Source of the DNA: DATGSL01 sp964645585
GTDB lineage: Bacteria; Verrucomicrobiota; Verrucomicrobiia; Opitutales; T3Sed10-336
Length of the DNA: 64,000 bases
Assembly (NCBI GenBank): GCA_964645585.1
Contig: CAZYAN010000014.1
Coordinates: forward strand, 9,532-73,531
Direction: 5' to 3'
The translations under genes and the position numbers were made by a program. Below are positions 8,812 to 17,990 of the stretch, one piece after another. The notes under the pieces are model-generated. The model did no database searches. It was given only the letters and a program-made list of their open reading frames with translations, and was not told the origin of the DNA. Each line of letters begins with the position of its first letter. Position 1 is the first letter of the stretch.

Positions 8812-10502
8812 CGGGTTCCCGCGGACGTTCGATGGATAAGGAAACGAAGTCCATTCTGAAAAGTCAGCCCGAGGAAAACGGTTCGCCCATCCGTGTATTG
8901 TTAATCGAGGACAATCCGGGAGACGCGCTGTTGATGCAGGAATGGGTGGCTGAAGCGGCCGGTGACCAGTTCGGCATGGAATGGGAATCGAGCCTGGAGG
9001 CCGGTCTCGCCCGCCTGAAGGAACAGCGATTTGACCTGGTCGTTCTGGACCTTTCGCTGCCGGACAGTCAGGGATGGAGCACCTTCGCGGCGGCCCGTGA
9101 AGCGTGCGGGCACTTGCCGCTGATTGTCATGAGCGGCTTGGATGACGAGGCGCTGGCGGTTCGAACGGTGCAGGAGGGAGCACAAGATTATCTGGTCAAG
9201 GGACATGTCGACAGCCATTCGCTCGTGCGCGCGATGCGTTACGCGATTCAGCGTCGCGAATCAGAACGGGCGCTGGCCGAGGAGCGTAACTTGCTGCGCA
9301 GTCTGCTGAACAACTTGCCGGACCCGATCTATGTCAAGGACCTGAAGGGGCGTTACTTGATCGACAATGAAGCCCACAGGCGCCTCATCGGTGCCGTCTC
9401 AGACGAAGAGGTCCGCGGGAAGACGGTCCACGACTTTCTGCCGAAGGAATCGGCGGAGAAAACCGACCGCGATGACCAAGCCGTTATTGCGAGCGGCGTG
9501 CCGGTTTTCAGCCGTGTTGAACGGCACCAGATGCCGGATGGCAGCAAGAAGTGGTTTTCGACGACCAAGGTGCCGCTGCGGGACATTGAAGGAAAAATCT
9601 TTGGAATTGTGGGGATCGATCGCGACATTACCCAGCGTAAAGAAGCCGAGGAAAAACTGGCGCGGTATAATGTCGAATTGCGCGAGAAGAACGAGCAGCA
9701 CGAAGCGGATCAGCGGATGGCGCGGGAGATCCAGCAGGCGTTGCTGCCTCACCAGTATCCATCTTTTCCGCACAGCGTCAGTCCTCGTGAGAGCGCGCTG
9801 CGTTTTTGCCATTCCTACCGTCCGACGGATCTCGTCGGCGGAGATTTTTACCATGTTCTGCCGCTCTCGGATACCGAGGCCGGCGTGATCATTTGCGACG
9901 TCATGGGCCACGGCGTCCGGTCGGCGCTTGTCACCGCGATTCTTCGAGCGCTCGTCGAAGAATTGATGTCGGTCGCTCACGACCCCGGGGAATTTTTGCA
10001 CGAGATCAATCGGGCGCTGATCCAAATCCTGACTCGCACGGGTACGCTGATGTTTGCGACCGCGTTTTATATGATCGCTGACGTCGGCCGAAGCGAAATT
10101 CGATTCGCGAACGCGGGCGGCCATCCGTCGCCGCTCCACATCAGGCGGAATGTCGGCAAAGTGGAGCCGCTTCCGATGGCAATCGGCCGAGAACCCGGTC
10201 CGGCACTCGGCTTGATCGAGGATGCGGTTTATTCGACATCGGTGTCGGATCTCGCGGAGGACGATCTGTTTTTCCTTTTCACCGACGGTCTTTTCGAAGT
10301 GGAGGGTGCGGACGGCGAATATTACGATCAGGAGCGCCTGTATGAGGCGGTCCGGCGGCGCATCACGCTTCCGGCCCAGCGTCTCTTTGACGAGATTCTC
10401 CGCGAAATCCAGCGTTACTCGAGTCGGGCTAAATTCATGGACGACGTTTGCCTCGTCGGAATCGAAGTGGTTCGGACCGGCTTAAAAGTCTCCAGTCGGT
10501 AG
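8808..10502 (+). CDS. Response regulator with PAS and SpoIIE-type serine phosphatase domains
   Basis: A 564-residue output protein. A receiver domain spans about 28-145 (phospho-acceptor Asp81 in VVLDLSLP). A PAS domain spans about 163-285, followed by a short coiled coil. The PP2C/SpoIIE phosphatase domain spans about 330-560, with metal-binding motifs VGGDFY near 343, CDVMGHG near 364 and FTDGLFE near 491. Such proteins (RsbU/RsbP class) dephosphorylate an anti-sigma-factor antagonist. No STAS antagonist or HPK/RsbW kinase lies in the window, so its substrate is elsewhere. The GTG start at 8808 shares bases with the preceding stop (GTGA); ATG 8832 is an alternative. Confidence 0.92.
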   Translation: MTGSRGRSMDKETKSILKSQPEENGSPIRVLLIEDNPGDALLMQEWVAEAAGDQFGMEWESSLEAGLARLKEQRFDLVVLDLSLPDSQGWSTFAAAREACGHLPLIVMSGLDDEALAVRTVQEGAQDYLVKGHVDSHSLVRAMRYAIQRRESERALAEERNLLRSLLNNLPDPIYVKDLKGRYLIDNEAHRRLIGAVSDEEVRGKTVHDFLPKESAEKTDRDDQAVIASGVPVFSRVERHQMPDGSKKWFSTTKVPLRDIEGKIFGIVGIDRDITQRKEAEEKLARYNVELREKNEQHEADQRMAREIQQALLPHQYPSFPHSVSPRESALRFCHSYRPTDLVGGDFYHVLPLSDTEAGVIICDVMGHGVRSALVTAILRALVEELMSVAHDPGEFLHEINRALIQILTRTGTLMFATAFYMIADVGRSEIRFANAGGHPSPLHIRRNVGKVEPLPMAIGREPGPALGLIEDAVYSTSVSDLAEDDLFFLFTDGLFEVEGADGEYYDQERLYEAVRRRITLPAQRLFDEILREIQRYSSRAKFMDDVCLVGIEVVRTGLKVSSR

Positions 10503-10724
10503 AAAGTCGGTTCAAGTCAACTGGCCTGTGATTATTTGCCGGGTTTGACGCGTGGGAGGATTTCCTCGGGTATAACGAGACGCGGCTCTGGTCGTTTTGG
10601 AGTCTTTCCGCATTTTTTTGTGGATACATCTTCAAGTTTACCCATTCTTTCGGATGGGTTCAGCTTCCCACTGCTGGCAAGCGCGTTACCCAAATTCACT
10701 CCAAAATGCTGTTGCAGCGAAATT

Positions 10725-12647
10725 ATGAAATCCCGACAAATTCTCCAACTGACCCTGGCTGTTGTGACGCTTTCATCCGTTTCTGTTTTCGCCGAGGACT
10801 GGAAGCCGGCGAACCCCAAGCTGATGACCGAGTGGGGCGAACAGGTCACACCCGACTCAGCCTGGCGCGAATATCCGCGCCCGCAGTTTGTTCGGGAGCA
10901 GTGGCTGAACTTGAACGGACTCTGGGACTACGCCATTGCGAACCACACGGCTCCGAAACCGGCGGAATTTGACGGGCGGATTCTCGTTCCGTTCGCGGTT
11001 GAGTCGGCCCTTTCAGGAGTTGGAAGAGCCTGCCGGCCTGGAGACCGGATTTGGTACCGGCGCGAAGTTGAGGTTCCAGCGGATTGGGGAGATGACCGCG
11101 TTCTGCTGCATTTCGGCGCGGTGGATTACGCGTCGACCGTATGGGTGAACGGCGGCCTTGTCGGATCGCACGTCGGCGGTTCTGATGCTTTTACGTTTGA
11201 TGTAACCGACTTTTTGCGGGAAGGAAAAAACGAGCTCGTGGTGGCGGTCACCGATCCGACCGACGCCGGCGAGCAGCCGCGCGGAAAGCAGCAGCTTGAG
11301 CCGCACGGGATCTGGTACACGCCTGTCTCGGGCATCTGGCAGACCGTCTGGATGGAACCGGTCCCGCGCGATGTTTATTTGAGCGAGATTCGTCTGACGC
11401 CGGACGTCCAGAACAGCGGCCTCAAGATCGTCCCCCTCACGAATCGGGCGGTTGTTCAGGACGACTACGCGGTGCGGGTTGTTGCGCTTGCGGATGGCGC
11501 GGTGGCGGGCTCGACGACGATCCGCGTCAATCGGGAAGGCTGGCTGCCGATTCAGGACGTTCGCCTCTGGTCGCCGGAGTCGCCGTTTCTGTACGACCTG
11601 CTCGTCGACCTTGTGCGTGTTGAGTCGCCAACGGAGGATCGAGAGAAACGGCTCCCGCGCTATGGCGATACGGAGCGGGACGCTTACGCCGATGCGCGAA
11701 TTGTCGGGGAACCGCTCGATTCGGTGAAAAGCTACTTCGCGATGCGGAGTGTTTCGGTCGGCCCGGGGCCGAAGTGGCACCAGCCGCATCTGCTGCTCAA
11801 CGGCGAGCCGATTTTCCAGCACGGGCCTCTTGATCAGGGGTGGTGGCCGGACGGGCTTCTGACGCCGCCGTCCGACGCCGCGATGGCATGGGAACTCGAA
11901 TGGCTGAAGGAGGCGGGGTTCAATATGCTTCGGAAACATATCAAGATTGAGCCGGCTCGGTATTACTATCATTGCGACCGGCTCGGGCTGCTGGTTTGGC
12001 AAGATATGCCGAGCGGATTTAACCACGGTCTGGCGAATTCTTGGGAGGACGAGGGTGAGCCCGTGCGCCTGTCGGTCAGCGCCGAGCAGCACGAACTCGA
12101 GCTGAGGCGGATGATCAACCGGCTCTATAATCATCCGAGCATTGTGATGTGGATCATCCACAACGAGGGCTGGGGACAGTATGAGTCGCCCGCCTTGAGC
12201 CGCTGGGTGAAGGCGATCGATCCGAACCGCTGGGTGAACGCGATTTCGGGCTGGCTCGACCAGAACATCAGTGACGTCTACGACATACACACGTATCACG
12301 AAGTGCCGCTCGTCCCGCGCAATCAAGCCGACCGCGCGATCGTTATTGGAGAATACGGTGGTGTCGGCTGGCCGATTGAAGGCCACTTGTGGGATCCGGG
12401 AACGCGAAACTGGGGGTATCAAACCTACCACAGTCGTGAGGATTATCTAGGTGCCGTTCGCAGGAAGATTGAGGAGATCATAAAAATGCGAAACGAAATT
12501 GGCCTCGCCGCCGCGGTCTACACGCAGACGACGGATGTCGAGGGAGAGGTCAACGGCTTCCTGACCTACGATCGCAAGCCGAAAAAGGTTTCGCCAGAGG
12601 AGCTGCGGGAATTGAACGCGCGACTGGTAGGCCCTTATAAAAGATAG
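10725..12647 (+). CDS. Secreted glycoside hydrolase family 2 protein
   Basis: Exo-acting glycosidase of the beta-galactosidase/beta-glucuronidase clan. The 640 residues start with a signal peptide (about 1-23, ending SVFA). A jelly-roll sugar-binding domain follows (VEVPADW, LHFGAVDYASTVWVNG), then an immunoglobulin-like domain and a TIM barrel. The general acid is Glu481 in IHNEGWG and the predicted nucleophile is Glu543 in IGEYGG. The ATG at 10725 is chosen because it begins the signal peptide; the same open frame extends upstream to 10536 without resembling protein. The substrate cannot be read from sequence. It stands alone, convergent with nadE; the 222 bp ahead contain a weak ACCCAT/ATGGGT inverted repeat. 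Confidence 0.9.
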   Translation: MKSRQILQLTLAVVTLSSVSVFAEDWKPANPKLMTEWGEQVTPDSAWREYPRPQFVREQWLNLNGLWDYAIANHTAPKPAEFDGRILVPFAVESALSGVGRACRPGDRIWYRREVEVPADWGDDRVLLHFGAVDYASTVWVNGGLVGSHVGGSDAFTFDVTDFLREGKNELVVAVTDPTDAGEQPRGKQQLEPHGIWYTPVSGIWQTVWMEPVPRDVYLSEIRLTPDVQNSGLKIVPLTNRAVVQDDYAVRVVALADGAVAGSTTIRVNREGWLPIQDVRLWSPESPFLYDLLVDLVRVESPTEDREKRLPRYGDTERDAYADARIVGEPLDSVKSYFAMRSVSVGPGPKWHQPHLLLNGEPIFQHGPLDQGWWPDGLLTPPSDAAMAWELEWLKEAGFNMLRKHIKIEPARYYYHCDRLGLLVWQDMPSGFNHGLANSWEDEGEPVRLSVSAEQHELELRRMINRLYNHPSIVMWIIHNEGWGQYESPALSRWVKAIDPNRWVNAISGWLDQNISDVYDIHTYHEVPLVPRNQADRAIVIGEYGGVGWPIEGHLWDPGTRNWGYQTYHSREDYLGAVRRKIEEIIKMRNEIGLAAAVYTQTTDVEGEVNGFLTYDRKPKKVSPEELRELNARLVGPYKR

Positions 12648-12690
12648 ATCTGCCCTTGTTGTCTGCTCAGCGGAAGCCGTCCGCTCCGCC

Positions 12691-12722
12691 GGCTCCCGCC
12701 GCGGCTATGAGGAGCCCGCGGC
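12691..12722. terminator. Inverted repeats between convergent GH2 and nadE genes
   Basis: GCCGCGG (12698-12704) pairs with CCGCGGC (12716-12722), and an alternative pairing joins GGCTCC (12691-12696) with GGAGCC (12711-12716). The site lies between two converging genes and could end transcription from both sides, though no T-run is present on either strand. Confidence 0.35.
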
Positions 12723-12746
12723 TGCCGATGAGAGCGTGGCAATGCG

Positions 12747-14417
12747 TTAACCGACATATTTCTGCACGATCGGCAGGCGGCGGCCGACACCGAACGCGAG
12801 CGGCGTGATCTTCAGGCCAGGCGCCGCTTGCTTGCGCTTGTATTCATTCAGGTCGACTTTCCGAACAACATCCCGGACCACGGCTTCATCGAATCCAGCG
12901 CGAATGATATCCCGCGACGATTCTCCGCGTTCGACGTAGCGTTCGAGGATCGCGTCGAGAATCGGGTACGGCGGCAGGGTATCTTCGTCTTTTTGGTCCG
13001 GACGCAATTCCGCTGAAGGCGGCTTCGTCAGGGTTGATACCGGGATGATTTCTTCGTTGCGATTCATGTGCCGGGCCAATTCGAAAACTTTCGTCTTCGG
13101 AAGATCGGAGATCACGGCAAGACCGCCCGCCATGTCTCCATAAAGCGTGCAATACCCGACGGCCAATTCGCTCTTGTTGCCGGTCGTCAGCAGCAGCGCG
13201 TGCCATTTATTCGACAGCGCCATGAGGAGAAGTCCGCGGGCGCGAGCCTGGATATTTTCTTCGGTAACATCGCGCGGAAGATCACGAAAAATCGGCTCGA
13301 GAGCGGTCTCCGCCCCAGTGACAACCGGATCGATGGAAATGGTCTCCAATCGGATCTCAAGATTTCGGGCGAGGTCGCGAGCGTCGGTTTTGCTGTGTTC
13401 GCTCGAGATCTTTGAAGGGAGGCTGACGCCCGTGACGTTCTCAGCGCCGAGTGCTTGCACGGCGAGCACGGCGACGACTGCCGAATCGAGTCCGCCGCTG
13501 AGACCGAGGAGTGCCTGCTTAAAACCGCTCTTTACGGCATAGTCGCGTAAGCCAAGCACCAAGGCTTCTTCAATTTCTTCGATTTCCGATCTGTCGGAAT
13601 GAATTCTCGTCCGGGAGGGGGCGTTGACGGGCGCGCTTTCCGAACCGATACCGATATCGATATCGATCACCTGCAACGCCTCTCGAAAGGGCGGAAGCGC
13701 CGCCTGGATCGCGCCGTCCGCGCTGGCGACGAGACTGCGGCCGTCGAAAATCAGCTCATCGTTGCCGCCGATGGAATTGCACAGGACAACCGGCGCCTGG
13801 CAAAAAGTCGCGACCCCGGCGACCAGCGCTCGGCGGATTTCGCCCTTTCCGGTATGCCAAGGGCTCGCGGCGATGTTGATTACGAGGTCGACGTTTTCTT
13901 CTTGGAGGAATTGCAGAGGGCGCTCCTCGTAGCGCGCTCTTTCCGGAAGCGGCGCTTCGGTCCAAATGTCCTCGCAAATCGTCACGCCAATTCTCCGGCC
14001 GTCAAAATCGATCACTTTCGGACGGGGTGCCGGGGCGAAGTAGCGGTCTTCGTCAAATACATCGTAGGAAGGCAGCAGACACTTCCGGCAAATCTCGTCG
14101 ATATCGCCATCGCGACACCAAGCGGCCGCGTTCAGAAATGGCCGACCGGGACACCCGGGATTGGTTTCGATAAAGCCAATCAGCGCCGGGACGCTGCCGA
14201 TGTGATTGACAATCTGGATGAGCGACTCTTCGACATCGGCGACGAAACGCCGTTTGAAAATCAGATCGCGAGGCGGATAGCCGCAGACAGTCATTTCAGG
14301 AAAAACAACCAAGTCGGCGCCGTCCGAGCAAAGACGCTCGTAAGCGGCGAGGATTTTCCGGCGGTTTCCCTCAAGGTCTCCGACGATAGTATTGATCTGA
14401 GCGATTCCGATGCGCAT
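12747..14417 (-). CDS. nadE: Glutamine-dependent NAD+ synthetase
   Basis: Makes NAD+ from nicotinate adenine dinucleotide, ATP and glutamine. The 556-residue two-domain enzyme has an N-terminal nitrilase-fold glutaminase with catalytic Glu41 (VFPEMTV), Lys112 (CRKCLLPSY) and Cys148 (TICEDIW). The C-terminal synthetase has the PP-loop SGGLDS at 307-312. ATG 14417 (MRIGIAQIN) is chosen; an in-frame upstream codon at 14462 adds 15 unlikely residues. It is convergent with the GH2 gene and divergent from the lectin-like gene. Confidence 0.95.
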   Translation of the reverse strand: MRIGIAQINTIVGDLEGNRRKILAAYERLCSDGADLVVFPEMTVCGYPPRDLIFKRRFVADVEESLIQIVNHIGSVPALIGFIETNPGCPGRPFLNAAAWCRDGDIDEICRKCLLPSYDVFDEDRYFAPAPRPKVIDFDGRRIGVTICEDIWTEAPLPERARYEERPLQFLQEENVDLVINIAASPWHTGKGEIRRALVAGVATFCQAPVVLCNSIGGNDELIFDGRSLVASADGAIQAALPPFREALQVIDIDIGIGSESAPVNAPSRTRIHSDRSEIEEIEEALVLGLRDYAVKSGFKQALLGLSGGLDSAVVAVLAVQALGAENVTGVSLPSKISSEHSKTDARDLARNLEIRLETISIDPVVTGAETALEPIFRDLPRDVTEENIQARARGLLLMALSNKWHALLLTTGNKSELAVGYCTLYGDMAGGLAVISDLPKTKVFELARHMNRNEEIIPVSTLTKPPSAELRPDQKDEDTLPPYPILDAILERYVERGESSRDIIRAGFDEAVVRDVVRKVDLNEYKRKQAAPGLKITPLAFGVGRRLPIVQKYVG

Positions 14418-14845
14418 AGGAGCGAGAGATAAAGAATCCGCTGAACTTTTTTTGCGGATCAAGCGGACGACTCAAACGAAATTCCGCTTGCCGGACAACG
14501 CATTTCAGCGGCCCTGTGCTGCAGGCGAATACGGAGGGGACGGGAAAGAAGGCCGTTTTCGTTGTGCGAACCGTTCGGCCAGGTGCGGTGCTTCCCGCGA
14601 TCGGCGGAGGACAAAGAAATCAACCGACTCAAGACCGGACGAAATCCAATAATGATCCAAAGTTCTCGACGATCACTCAGAGTGTTTCATACTTGACCGT
14701 AATTTTTACCCGACGTAGCTTGTCGGCGCTTGTTGTAACTCCTTTAGTAAGAGGATGACAGGTGCATGGTCAACTCGCACGCTGCACCAACGTTATTCCT
14801 GGCTTTTCACGTTTCACCTACATCAACCCAAGTACGGAAGACAAA
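14418..14845. other. Intergenic region between divergent nadE and secreted-protein gene
   Basis: A 428-bp stretch with no convincing coding frame. The right half is AT-richer than its surroundings. A weak plus-strand promoter candidate is TTGACC at 14693-14698, then 17 bp, then TAGCTT at 14716-14721 (only three matches in the -10 box). No hairpin followed by a T-run and no riboswitch pattern was recognised. Confidence 0.4.
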
Positions 14846-15910
14846 ATGAGAAAAGGAATCAGCTCGAGAAATGGAAAAATAGGATTCGTTACCCTGCTCG
14901 GGGCTTTAGTTTTGGGCACAGCCCCGGCATTCGCCGAGCTTTTGGTTTATGAACCGTTCGATTACGAACGGCGTCAATGGATGAGCGGCGACGAACCGGG
15001 TGTTGGAATCGAGGGTCTCGATGGCGGCTTCGGGTTCGCCGGCCCCTATGTGCAGGATCCTGTGGCCGGAACCCGGAACGCTGGAATTGCCGACGCAAAC
15101 GACTTTCCGGAAGGTGCCCGGACGGAACCGCTCCGCTATGTCGATCAAGCGGGAAATCGTTTGGTGACCGCTGGCAATCAGCTTCGATCGGCGTTCGGGA
15201 ATCGCAGCTGGGACATCCGTCCTTTGGCTCAGCCGCTGGGAGAACCGGGTGCTACGATTTGGATGAGCTTCCTCGCTCAGGCGCACGGCCGTTCCGGATC
15301 CAGTCGCTGGGCCTTTGTCCAGCTCTCGTACAACGGCACCGAAAGCATCTATGTCGGTGATGTGACACCGGTCTCCAGCGGCAACTGGAGTTTTCAGCTC
15401 CCTGATCGAGTCGGCGGCTCATTCTCCGCGGATCTGGGATTGCCGATGGATGAACCGACAATGTTTCTTGTGAAGTTTCAATATCCGGAGAGCACCGGAG
15501 GCTTTACTACTATCCAGGTTTGGTTGAATCCGCCGGATTTGACAGACGAAGGCGCACTTCCCGAGCCAATCTCGGAAACTATTTATCCCTATGTCGCCTA
15601 TACCCATTTGGGTCTCGCCGGACGGTATTCCACCGATTTTGATGAAATCCGCATTGGGACGACGTATGAGTCGGTGACTCCAAATGAACCGGACGTTGAT
15701 CCAATTGTCCCGCAACTGGCTATCGCTATTGACGGCGAAAATGTGCGTTTAACCTGGGAAGCGGCAGCGGACGGATACCTTCTGCATGAATCCGCGGACT
15801 TGGTGCAATGGGATCCCGTTGCCGATACGCCGGTTGTCGTCGACGAGATGAACGAGGTGATCCTTCCGAGGAATCAAGATCGCCAGTTCTTCCGGTTGCA
15901 GCAGCCGTAA
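14846..15910 (+). CDS. Secreted lectin-like (LamG/concanavalin-type) protein of unknown function
   Basis: A 354-residue exported protein. The signal peptide (about 1-31, ending AFA) is followed at once by LLVYEPFDYERRQ, a common opening of verrucomicrobial beta-sandwich secreted proteins. The central part looks like a concanavalin-type fold (alternating beta pattern, WMSFLAQAHG, VSSGNW, AGRYSTDFDEIRIG). The last 70 residues form a small domain ending in RQFFRLQQP. No PEP-CTERM sorting tail is present. The first 340 residues align along their length with the N-terminal half of the protein at 19371-21335 (shared GNQLR, AGRYSTDFDEIRIG and WLNP segments). ATG 14846 begins the signal peptide. No catalytic motif is visible; the role may be carbohydrate or surface binding (inference). 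Confidence 0.8.
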   Translation: MRKGISSRNGKIGFVTLLGALVLGTAPAFAELLVYEPFDYERRQWMSGDEPGVGIEGLDGGFGFAGPYVQDPVAGTRNAGIADANDFPEGARTEPLRYVDQAGNRLVTAGNQLRSAFGNRSWDIRPLAQPLGEPGATIWMSFLAQAHGRSGSSRWAFVQLSYNGTESIYVGDVTPVSSGNWSFQLPDRVGGSFSADLGLPMDEPTMFLVKFQYPESTGGFTTIQVWLNPPDLTDEGALPEPISETIYPYVAYTHLGLAGRYSTDFDEIRIGTTYESVTPNEPDVDPIVPQLAIAIDGENVRLTWEAAADGYLLHESADLVQWDPVADTPVVVDEMNEVILPRNQDRQFFRLQQP

Positions 15911-15947
15911 CCGCACAGACCGGATGGTGACCGGATCCACAAAATGG

Positions 15948-17084
15948 TCAGGGATTGCCGCTTCGGGAATGGCCGGCGTTGTTGGCGCGAAATTTCGGCC
16001 ACGGCGCTTCGGCCAGAGGCGTGCCGACTCGGATGGCGTAGAGTTTGGAATCCCCGTTCCCGACATACAGCACTCCGTTTGGAGCGAGGGCCGGGTTCGA
16101 CTCATACTCCCAGCGCGCCCGAAAGAGAAGCGTGCCATGATTCCCGTCAGCGGCCACCCGCCAAAATGCTCCGTCCAGTGAGCCGACAAAAATGCTTCCG
16201 TCAGCGCCCAGAGCCGCCGCGGTGCGGATGGGAGCGCCGGCGTCAAATGTCCATCGCACGGTTCCCTCCGCGCCGATCGCGAAAAGCCGCCCGTCCTCGG
16301 TGCCCGCAAAAATGGTTCCGTCGGCTCCAACGACAGGATGCCCGGTCACTGGTGTCCCAAGTTCCGTGTCCCACAGCAAGGCGCCGCCCGGACTCAGCGC
16401 GAGGAAGCGTCCGGAGTCCGTGCCAAAATAAATCTCGCCCGCCGCTCCCAGCGCCGGAGAAACTCCGATCTCCGCGCCGGCGTCAAATTCCCAAAGTGCC
16501 GAACCGTTCTCGCCGACTGCCAGAACTCGCCCGGCGTTCGTGGCAATATGCAAGACACCCTCTGGCGAGATCGCAATACTGTCGGGGACGGTACCACGGA
16601 GCGGGATCGACCACCGCGGAGTTCCAGTGGACGCGATCGCATAAAGTGTTCCCTGACGGTCAACGGCGTAAATCGAACCATCTTTTCCAACGGCCGGAGA
16701 GCCGGTTATGCCGCTCGCGGCCCGGTAGCGCCATAACTCCTCGCCGGCCGGTGACAGCGCGTAAAGGTGGCCTCCTCCCGATCCGATATAGATCGTTCCA
16801 TCGGCGGCTACCGCCGGCGATGACCGAACGACCGAATCGGTCTGAAACACCCATCGCGCGCCGCCATCCGGTGCGACCGCGTGCAGCATCATATCATCGG
16901 AGCCGAAGTAGATGGTACCGTCTTCCGCAATCGCGGGAGAAGATGAAATGACATCGCCAGCCTCGGCCTTCCAAACGACATTGCCGGAACCGCCGCAACC
17001 CGCCAGACCAATCAATAGAAATAAAGCAAATAGTAAAGAATGGAGACACCATTTCCTTATAAAGTATTGTGAGAGCTGGTTCAT
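15948..17084 (-). CDS. PQQ-like beta-propeller lipoprotein
   Basis: A 378-residue predicted lipoprotein. The N-terminal signal has lipobox LAGC (Cys at about residue 29), then at least seven repeats of roughly 40 residues with the pattern SSPAVAADGTIYIGS and LYALSPAGE-type strands, the PQQ/BamB-like propeller. The propeller resembles BamB in fold, but the repeats are very regular and no Bam genes are nearby, so an outer-membrane assembly role is not claimed. It is divergent from the pseudopilin gene (63 bp apart) and convergent with the lectin-like gene (37 bp). Confidence 0.85.
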   Translation of the reverse strand: MNQLSQYFIRKWCLHSLLFALFLLIGLAGCGGSGNVVWKAEAGDVISSSPAIAEDGTIYFGSDDMMLHAVAPDGGARWVFQTDSVVRSSPAVAADGTIYIGSGGGHLYALSPAGEELWRYRAASGITGSPAVGKDGSIYAVDRQGTLYAIASTGTPRWSIPLRGTVPDSIAISPEGVLHIATNAGRVLAVGENGSALWEFDAGAEIGVSPALGAAGEIYFGTDSGRFLALSPGGALLWDTELGTPVTGHPVVGADGTIFAGTEDGRLFAIGAEGTVRWTFDAGAPIRTAAALGADGSIFVGSLDGAFWRVAADGNHGTLLFRARWEYESNPALAPNGVLYVGNGDSKLYAIRVGTPLAEAPWPKFRANNAGHSRSGNP

Positions 17085-17147
17085 ATGACGAAGATAGTGG
17101 TATGTCTATGAAATGAATACAAGAAAAAGCCTTATCAAAACATCGCC

Positions 17148-17858
17148 ATGACTATATGTATCCCTCCCTTTTACCCATCACGAAAAGTTTCTTCCATCCA
17201 TCGCCGGCGGAGAGGCGGATTTACCCTGATCGAGTTGCTGACCGTGATCGCTATTATCGGCATTCTTGCCGCAATCCTGATTCCCGTCACCGGTGCCATG
17301 CGCGAACGGGGGCGGCGCGCTGGATGTATTAATAATGTACGCCAGCAGTTGCTGGCTATGTACCTCTACGCCGCGGACAACGATGGTGACGGATATTGGA
17401 AAGTCACGACCGCCGGCGCGGATGACGCGCCGATTTACCTTTATCCAAAGTACGTGGATGACCCCGACATCTTTATATGTCCCAGCACCAAAAACACCGT
17501 TCGCAAGGACTGGCTCGCTCTGAATCCTCCCGTTACTTGGGGTTTGGAGGCACCCGCGCGATACGGGCGCGAAGACGATCGCGGAGGGCACAGCTACGAA
17601 TATTTCGGGAAGTATACGAATGGTCCTCTCGCTGGCGTCGACAAGTCTCCAAACAATATTCCCGAAGGATGGCTCGCGGAGACGGTACTGATGGTCGATG
17701 CTGACAATTTAGCCCCGAACAACTGCCCGGCCCCCGGGAACAACCACGGAGAAGATGGCTGGGTTTGGGGATTTGCCGACGGGCACGCGGAATTTGTGAC
17801 CCGCGCGGACACCAACGATCGTTTTGAACGCAGCTTTCACACGCCGACTTGCCCGTGA
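17148..17858 (+). CDS. Type IV pilin-like (pseudopilin) secreted protein
   Basis: A 236-residue protein with a class III prepilin signal. The basic leader RRRRGG ends at Gly24, followed by FTLIELLTVIAIIGILAA with the required Glu at mature position 5 (Glu29). The body has the helix typical of DUF1559/H-X9-DG-like proteins abundant in Planctomycetes and Verrucomicrobia (GCINNVRQQLLAMYLYAADN near 58-77) and a late WGFADGHAEFV segment. It should be processed by a prepilin peptidase and displayed at the inner membrane or in a pseudopilus. No peptidase, ATPase or secretin gene lies near, so it is an orphan pseudopilin. Confidence 0.88.
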   Translation: MTICIPPFYPSRKVSSIHRRRRGGFTLIELLTVIAIIGILAAILIPVTGAMRERGRRAGCINNVRQQLLAMYLYAADNDGDGYWKVTTAGADDAPIYLYPKYVDDPDIFICPSTKNTVRKDWLALNPPVTWGLEAPARYGREDDRGGHSYEYFGKYTNGPLAGVDKSPNNIPEGWLAETVLMVDADNLAPNNCPAPGNNHGEDGWVWGFADGHAEFVTRADTNDRFERSFHTPTCP

Positions 17859-17990
17859 TGGAATGAGGCTTGCGACGATTCATGCGGAGCTGGCGGGCGG
17901 CAGGAGCAGGGGCTTCAGCCGCTTTCCAATGACGCCACCGCGCCGACTCTTCCTTCGGTTTTGGCGGTGAGCCGCATATCATTTGGTTCT

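Noticed and set aside
10545..10576. TTGACG/TATAAC promoter-like pair before the GH2 gene
   Set aside because: The spacer is 20 bp, outside the normal 16-18 range.
11013..12431. 472-residue minus-strand frame across the GH2 gene
   Set aside because: Antisense to a gene with clear GH2 catalytic motifs.
14846..15910. PEP-CTERM substrate of the exosortase
   Set aside because: The C-terminus RQFFRLQQP lacks the motif-helix-basic tail.
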